The position numbers and the translations under genes were made by a program. A DNA stretch of 64,000 bases from Sedimentisphaerales bacterium (GTDB taxonomy: Bacteria; Planctomycetota; Phycisphaerae; Sedimentisphaerales; Anaerohalosphaeraceae), in NCBI GenBank assembly GCA_028282905.1, contig JANQGW010000223.1, forward strand, positions 1-64,000, read 5' to 3'. The notes under the pieces are model-generated. The model was not told where the DNA came from. It was given only the letters and a program-made list of their open reading frames with translations, and did not search any database. How positions within the stretch are numbered: the first letter of the stretch is position 1; every line of letters begins with the position of its first letter. Below, in pieces: positions 61,231-64,000 of the stretch.

Positions 61231-62250
61231 ATGAATACCGAAAATACATCCAAAACCGTTGAATTGTCTGTCGTTGTGCCTATGTACAATGAAGGTGAAG
61301 CTGTCACCCAAAACGTACAAAGATTTGTAGAAGTTCTGAGAAAACTCGACATCGATTGGGAATTAATCCCCGTCAATGACGGCTCTACGGATAACACAAA
61401 AGAACAGCTTGAGAAAATCAAAGCCGATAACGACAGAGTTCGTTATGCCAGCTACGATACCAATCGAGGGCGAGGATATGCCCTGCGTACGGGAATAAAC
61501 GCATCAACCGGCAAATATGTTGTCGCAACCGAAGCAGACATGAGCTACGGCGAAGAGATCATCGGCCGGCTGTATCAAGAATTGAAAAATAAGCAAGTGG
61601 ATATCTTAATCGCTTCGCCCTATATGCCCGGAGGCAAGTTAGAAAACGTGCCATTTGCACGCGCGGTTCTCAGCCGTGGCGCCAATTGGTTATTAAGACG
61701 TGCCGTTGCCCCTCCAATCAGTACTGTCAGCGGGATGACACGCGGCTATCGCGGCGATGCCATTCGCTCAATCCCGCTTGAAGAAGACGGCAAAGAGATC
61801 CATCTGGAGATTGTCTCGAAAGGCAGCGTACTCGGATATAAATTTGACGAGATTCCCGCAACGCTTGCTTGGAGATTTTCCGAAGAACGAATCCAAAAAG
61901 CAAGTAAATTGGGTCTCAAAACGGTTAAACACATCTTCAGTCATTTACTTTTCGGATTCAGCGAAGCACCATTTTTACTTTTTGGCACTGTTGGAATATT
62001 TCTCTTTTCCATCGGCCTGATCGTCGGGGGATATGTAATCTGCCAGTCTCTTTTCGCCAACAGGACCATCGGAGTTTTAGCCGGCCCCAGTCTGGCGTGC
62101 CTTATTTTGATACTCGGGGGGCTTTTTGCATTCCTCCTCTACTTTCTTTCGTACCAAAACAGAGAAAACAAGCGTGAAATATTGAAAGTACGTCAAGCCA
62201 TTTACTTATTAAACCAGGAATCTCAAAAAACTCCCAACATGGATGAATAA
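61231..62250 (+). CDS. GT2 glycosyltransferase, DPM1-like
   Basis: Start set at ATG 61231 rather than the upstream TTG. About 339 residues. The GT-A catalytic domain opens with LSVVVPMYNEGEAV and contains NDGSTDNTKE and the metal-binding TEADMSYG. Two C-terminal hydrophobic helices (about 240-310; LIVGGYVICQSL, LACLILILGGLFAFLLYFLS) suit the bacterial polyprenol-phosphate mannosyl/glucosyltransferase group. It likely makes a polyprenyl-phosphate sugar for the next protein. The next start lies 2 bp beyond its stop, so they form an operon. Confidence 0.85.
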   Translation: MNTENTSKTVELSVVVPMYNEGEAVTQNVQRFVEVLRKLDIDWELIPVNDGSTDNTKEQLEKIKADNDRVRYASYDTNRGRGYALRTGINASTGKYVVATEADMSYGEEIIGRLYQELKNKQVDILIASPYMPGGKLENVPFARAVLSRGANWLLRRAVAPPISTVSGMTRGYRGDAIRSIPLEEDGKEIHLEIVSKGSVLGYKFDEIPATLAWRFSEERIQKASKLGLKTVKHIFSHLLFGFSEAPFLLFGTVGIFLFSIGLIVGGYVICQSLFANRTIGVLAGPSLACLILILGGLFAFLLYFLSYQNRENKREILKVRQAIYLLNQESQKTPNMDE

Positions 62251-62252
62251 CG

Positions 62253-63929
62253 ATGGAAAAGAACATGGCTGTTCAAAAAGAAACCAAAAAACAGCACTTT
62301 GAAACGATTCTGAAATGGTGGGACACGCCGTTACCGGCCAGGACTCAAACATTCTGGCTGTTAACGATTGTCCTGGGCGCTTTGGCGATTCGGCTTTGGC
62401 AAATTTTCGCCTTCGGCTCCGGCTGCCGCCCCGACACGTATTCATTTCTTACACAGGCACATGATCTTGCAAACGGCCATTGGGCGCGATGGTTTTATAT
62501 TAACACCAAACCGCCCGTTTACAGCTTCCTGCTTGCCGGCGGGATTAAATTGGGTTTAAACGAGATGGTCTTTGCGAAATGCCTGAGCACCTTCATGAGC
62601 CTGATTTTTCTGCACCCCGCCTGGCTGATTCTTAGGCGATTAGTAAAAGGGTCCACGCGTGTCCTGGCCTTGGCGGTCGTTGCGTTTTGCCTGATTGTCG
62701 TGGAAATTTCCACAAGAACGACTTCGGATATCACATACGCCGTTGTTTTACTGTACAGCTTCTATTTTGCTTTATACAAAGCGATTCTGGACCAAAAAGC
62801 AAAAGGATTTGTCATTGGAGGAATCCTTTTGGGAATTGCATTTTTAACACGCAGCGAAGCGGTCATCTATCTTCCATTGATCACAATCTTTGCGGTCTGG
62901 GGAGCGATCAGAAAAAAAGTTGCCTGGAAAACTGCAGCCCAATCGCTGCTGTACCCTGCAATTGCCATTATCGTTCTGGCTCCGCAGGTCATCCTGCTTT
63001 GCCAATACGAAGGACGCTTTTTGTTGAGACGAAATGCGGGGAATCTAATTGCCGAAAGCATCAACAATGCGCAAACGGATGCCGGTTCCGGATCCGAAGC
63101 TGTTCTGAGTGAAGCCGACAATGATACCACCAAACTCCGACAGCTCACGAACGTTGTCTGTAAAGTATTGGTTTCAGTCGCGGCCAATTCGTTTGACTAT
63201 ATTACGGATAAAATCCCCAGGGCAGTCGGTTATGTGCCGGCATTATTTTTGATTGTCGGGCTTATTGCCTGCGGAAAAAATCTGTTCCGGTTTTCGCCCG
63301 AATCACTCACACTGCTCAGTTTTGTGTGGACATTTGTGATTCTTGCCCCCATCGAAGCGCATAGCCGGTTTTTGATTGGCATCGTTCCGATGATTACGGC
63401 CCCAATCGCAACCGGTATTATTATTTTGGCGGCGAAACTGGCACAGAACAAACCGGCGGAATTTGGCAATAAACAGCTGGTAATGTCATCGGTCCGTCTT
63501 GTGATTATATTTTTTATTCTGGGAGTTATTGGTCCAACTGCAGCACGAATCGCGGCAAGGAACCCATACGATGGAACTGAAATTGTCGCAACGGGAAAAG
63601 TATTTTCTGAAATCATTAAGAATAACCCCGCCGATCAATCGAAAATCATATTGACGAATGTTCGGGAATCATCGCGTCTGAAATACATCACCGGGATGCC
63701 GATGGTCCTGCTTCATAGAAAAAAGGCTTATACCGCACAGGAAATCGAAGACATTTTAACTGAGCATCCATCCACAAAATTCCTTGTCATTACGGAAAAA
63801 GCCTGCCGGTCCATATTCCCAGAGTATCCCGTGCTTGCAAAATGGGCGAAACATCTTGAAACCTGCCAGACCCATCCAAAGTCAAAAGAACCGGAGTATG
63901 TATATATATTCCAGATCGATCAGGAATAA
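62253..63929 (+). CDS. GT39/ArnT-like membrane glycosyltransferase
   Basis: A 558-residue polytopic membrane protein with about 10-12 transmembrane helices. The early periplasmic loop carries the acidic pair RPDTYSF and the sequence TKPPVYSFLLAG (KPP motif) typical of the ArnT/PMT (GT39/GT83) glycosyltransferases, which transfer sugar from polyprenyl phosphate. The C-terminal 150 residues form a soluble periplasmic domain. It follows the DPM1-like gene with 2 bp and presumably uses its product; the acceptor (protein, lipid or envelope glycan) is unknown. Confidence 0.8.
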   Translation: MEKNMAVQKETKKQHFETILKWWDTPLPARTQTFWLLTIVLGALAIRLWQIFAFGSGCRPDTYSFLTQAHDLANGHWARWFYINTKPPVYSFLLAGGIKLGLNEMVFAKCLSTFMSLIFLHPAWLILRRLVKGSTRVLALAVVAFCLIVVEISTRTTSDITYAVVLLYSFYFALYKAILDQKAKGFVIGGILLGIAFLTRSEAVIYLPLITIFAVWGAIRKKVAWKTAAQSLLYPAIAIIVLAPQVILLCQYEGRFLLRRNAGNLIAESINNAQTDAGSGSEAVLSEADNDTTKLRQLTNVVCKVLVSVAANSFDYITDKIPRAVGYVPALFLIVGLIACGKNLFRFSPESLTLLSFVWTFVILAPIEAHSRFLIGIVPMITAPIATGIIILAAKLAQNKPAEFGNKQLVMSSVRLVIIFFILGVIGPTAARIAARNPYDGTEIVATGKVFSEIIKNNPADQSKIILTNVRESSRLKYITGMPMVLLHRKKAYTAQEIEDILTEHPSTKFLVITEKACRSIFPEYPVLAKWAKHLETCQTHPKSKEPEYVYIFQIDQE

Positions 63930-64000
63930 CAGATAGACGCCGGTCTTTGTTACGATTGAGTTTCCGCTGTATTGATTGTTGTGTCGTCACATTCGTTTTT

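Noticed and set aside
1-64000. rRNA genes, CRISPR arrays, IS transposases
   Set aside because: None seen; no tandem spaced repeats and no transposase motifs in any frame.

Overview
The window looks like a chromosomal segment of a polysaccharide-degrading planctomycete, most likely of the Phycisphaerae / Sedimentisphaerales kind. The evidence is the mix of families: sulfatases with formylglycine motifs, secreted enzymes ending in dockerin-like calcium repeats, PEP-CTERM anchors, LamG lectin modules, an ECF sigma factor paired with a FecR-type membrane regulator, and DUF1559-like pseudopilins next to carbohydrate enzymes. Species assignment is inference; there is no rRNA in the window.

Region 1 (1-11300, minus strand): a truncated lipoprotein, two GH172 (DUF2961) enzymes, a pseudopilin, two further LamG proteins (one with Calx-beta-like repeats, one with PEP-CTERM), then a FecR-like protein and its ECF sigma factor. 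Region 2 (11436-25571, mostly minus): a possible MITE-like inverted repeat, an operon of GH2, sodium:solute symporter, sulfatase and HAD hydrolase, a pseudopilin, a 1184-residue multi-lectin protein with its small PEP-CTERM relative, and a LacI regulator with operator-like sites. Region 3 (25769-47520): a PhoD-like phosphatase with two sulfatases in overlapping frames, a PL8-like lyase with an exported enolase-superfamily protein, an uncharacterised 886-residue glycosidase-like protein, GH27, a third sulfatase, a URO-D-like protein, a second GH2 and a third pseudopilin. Together they look like degradation of a sulfated, possibly uronic-acid-containing polysaccharide. An ATCGAT-centred palindrome recurs at the LacI gene and at the enolase / 886-residue-protein divergent promoter, suggesting one shared regulator. 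Region 4 (48066-51007): a PGPGW membrane protein, a PqaA-like secreted protein and an HD-domain protein.

Region 5 (51048-60956) is the most notable: a two-armed RNA-repair locus. RtcR (CARF + AAA+ sigma54 activator) is divergent from a minus-strand unit preceded by a good sigma54 promoter match (57268-57282). In transcription order that unit carries tRNA-Leu, a tRNA with Ser anticodon but short variable arm, a slipin (SPFH) protein, eight tightly packed tRNAs, rtcA, rtcB, prfH and a small DPPF-motif methyltransferase. Downstream of rtcR lie an SPFH-like coiled-coil protein and an ADP-ribosylglycohydrolase. The genes suggest a response that senses RNA damage (RtcR), re-ligates RNA (RtcA/RtcB), rescues damaged ribosomes (PrfH), and supplies replacement or decoy tRNAs. 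Several of the tRNAs are structurally non-canonical, which is the best candidate for something undescribed.

Region 6 (61231-63929): a DPM1-like glycosyltransferase and a GT39-like membrane glycosyltransferase. All domain calls were made by reading the sequence; no searches were run.
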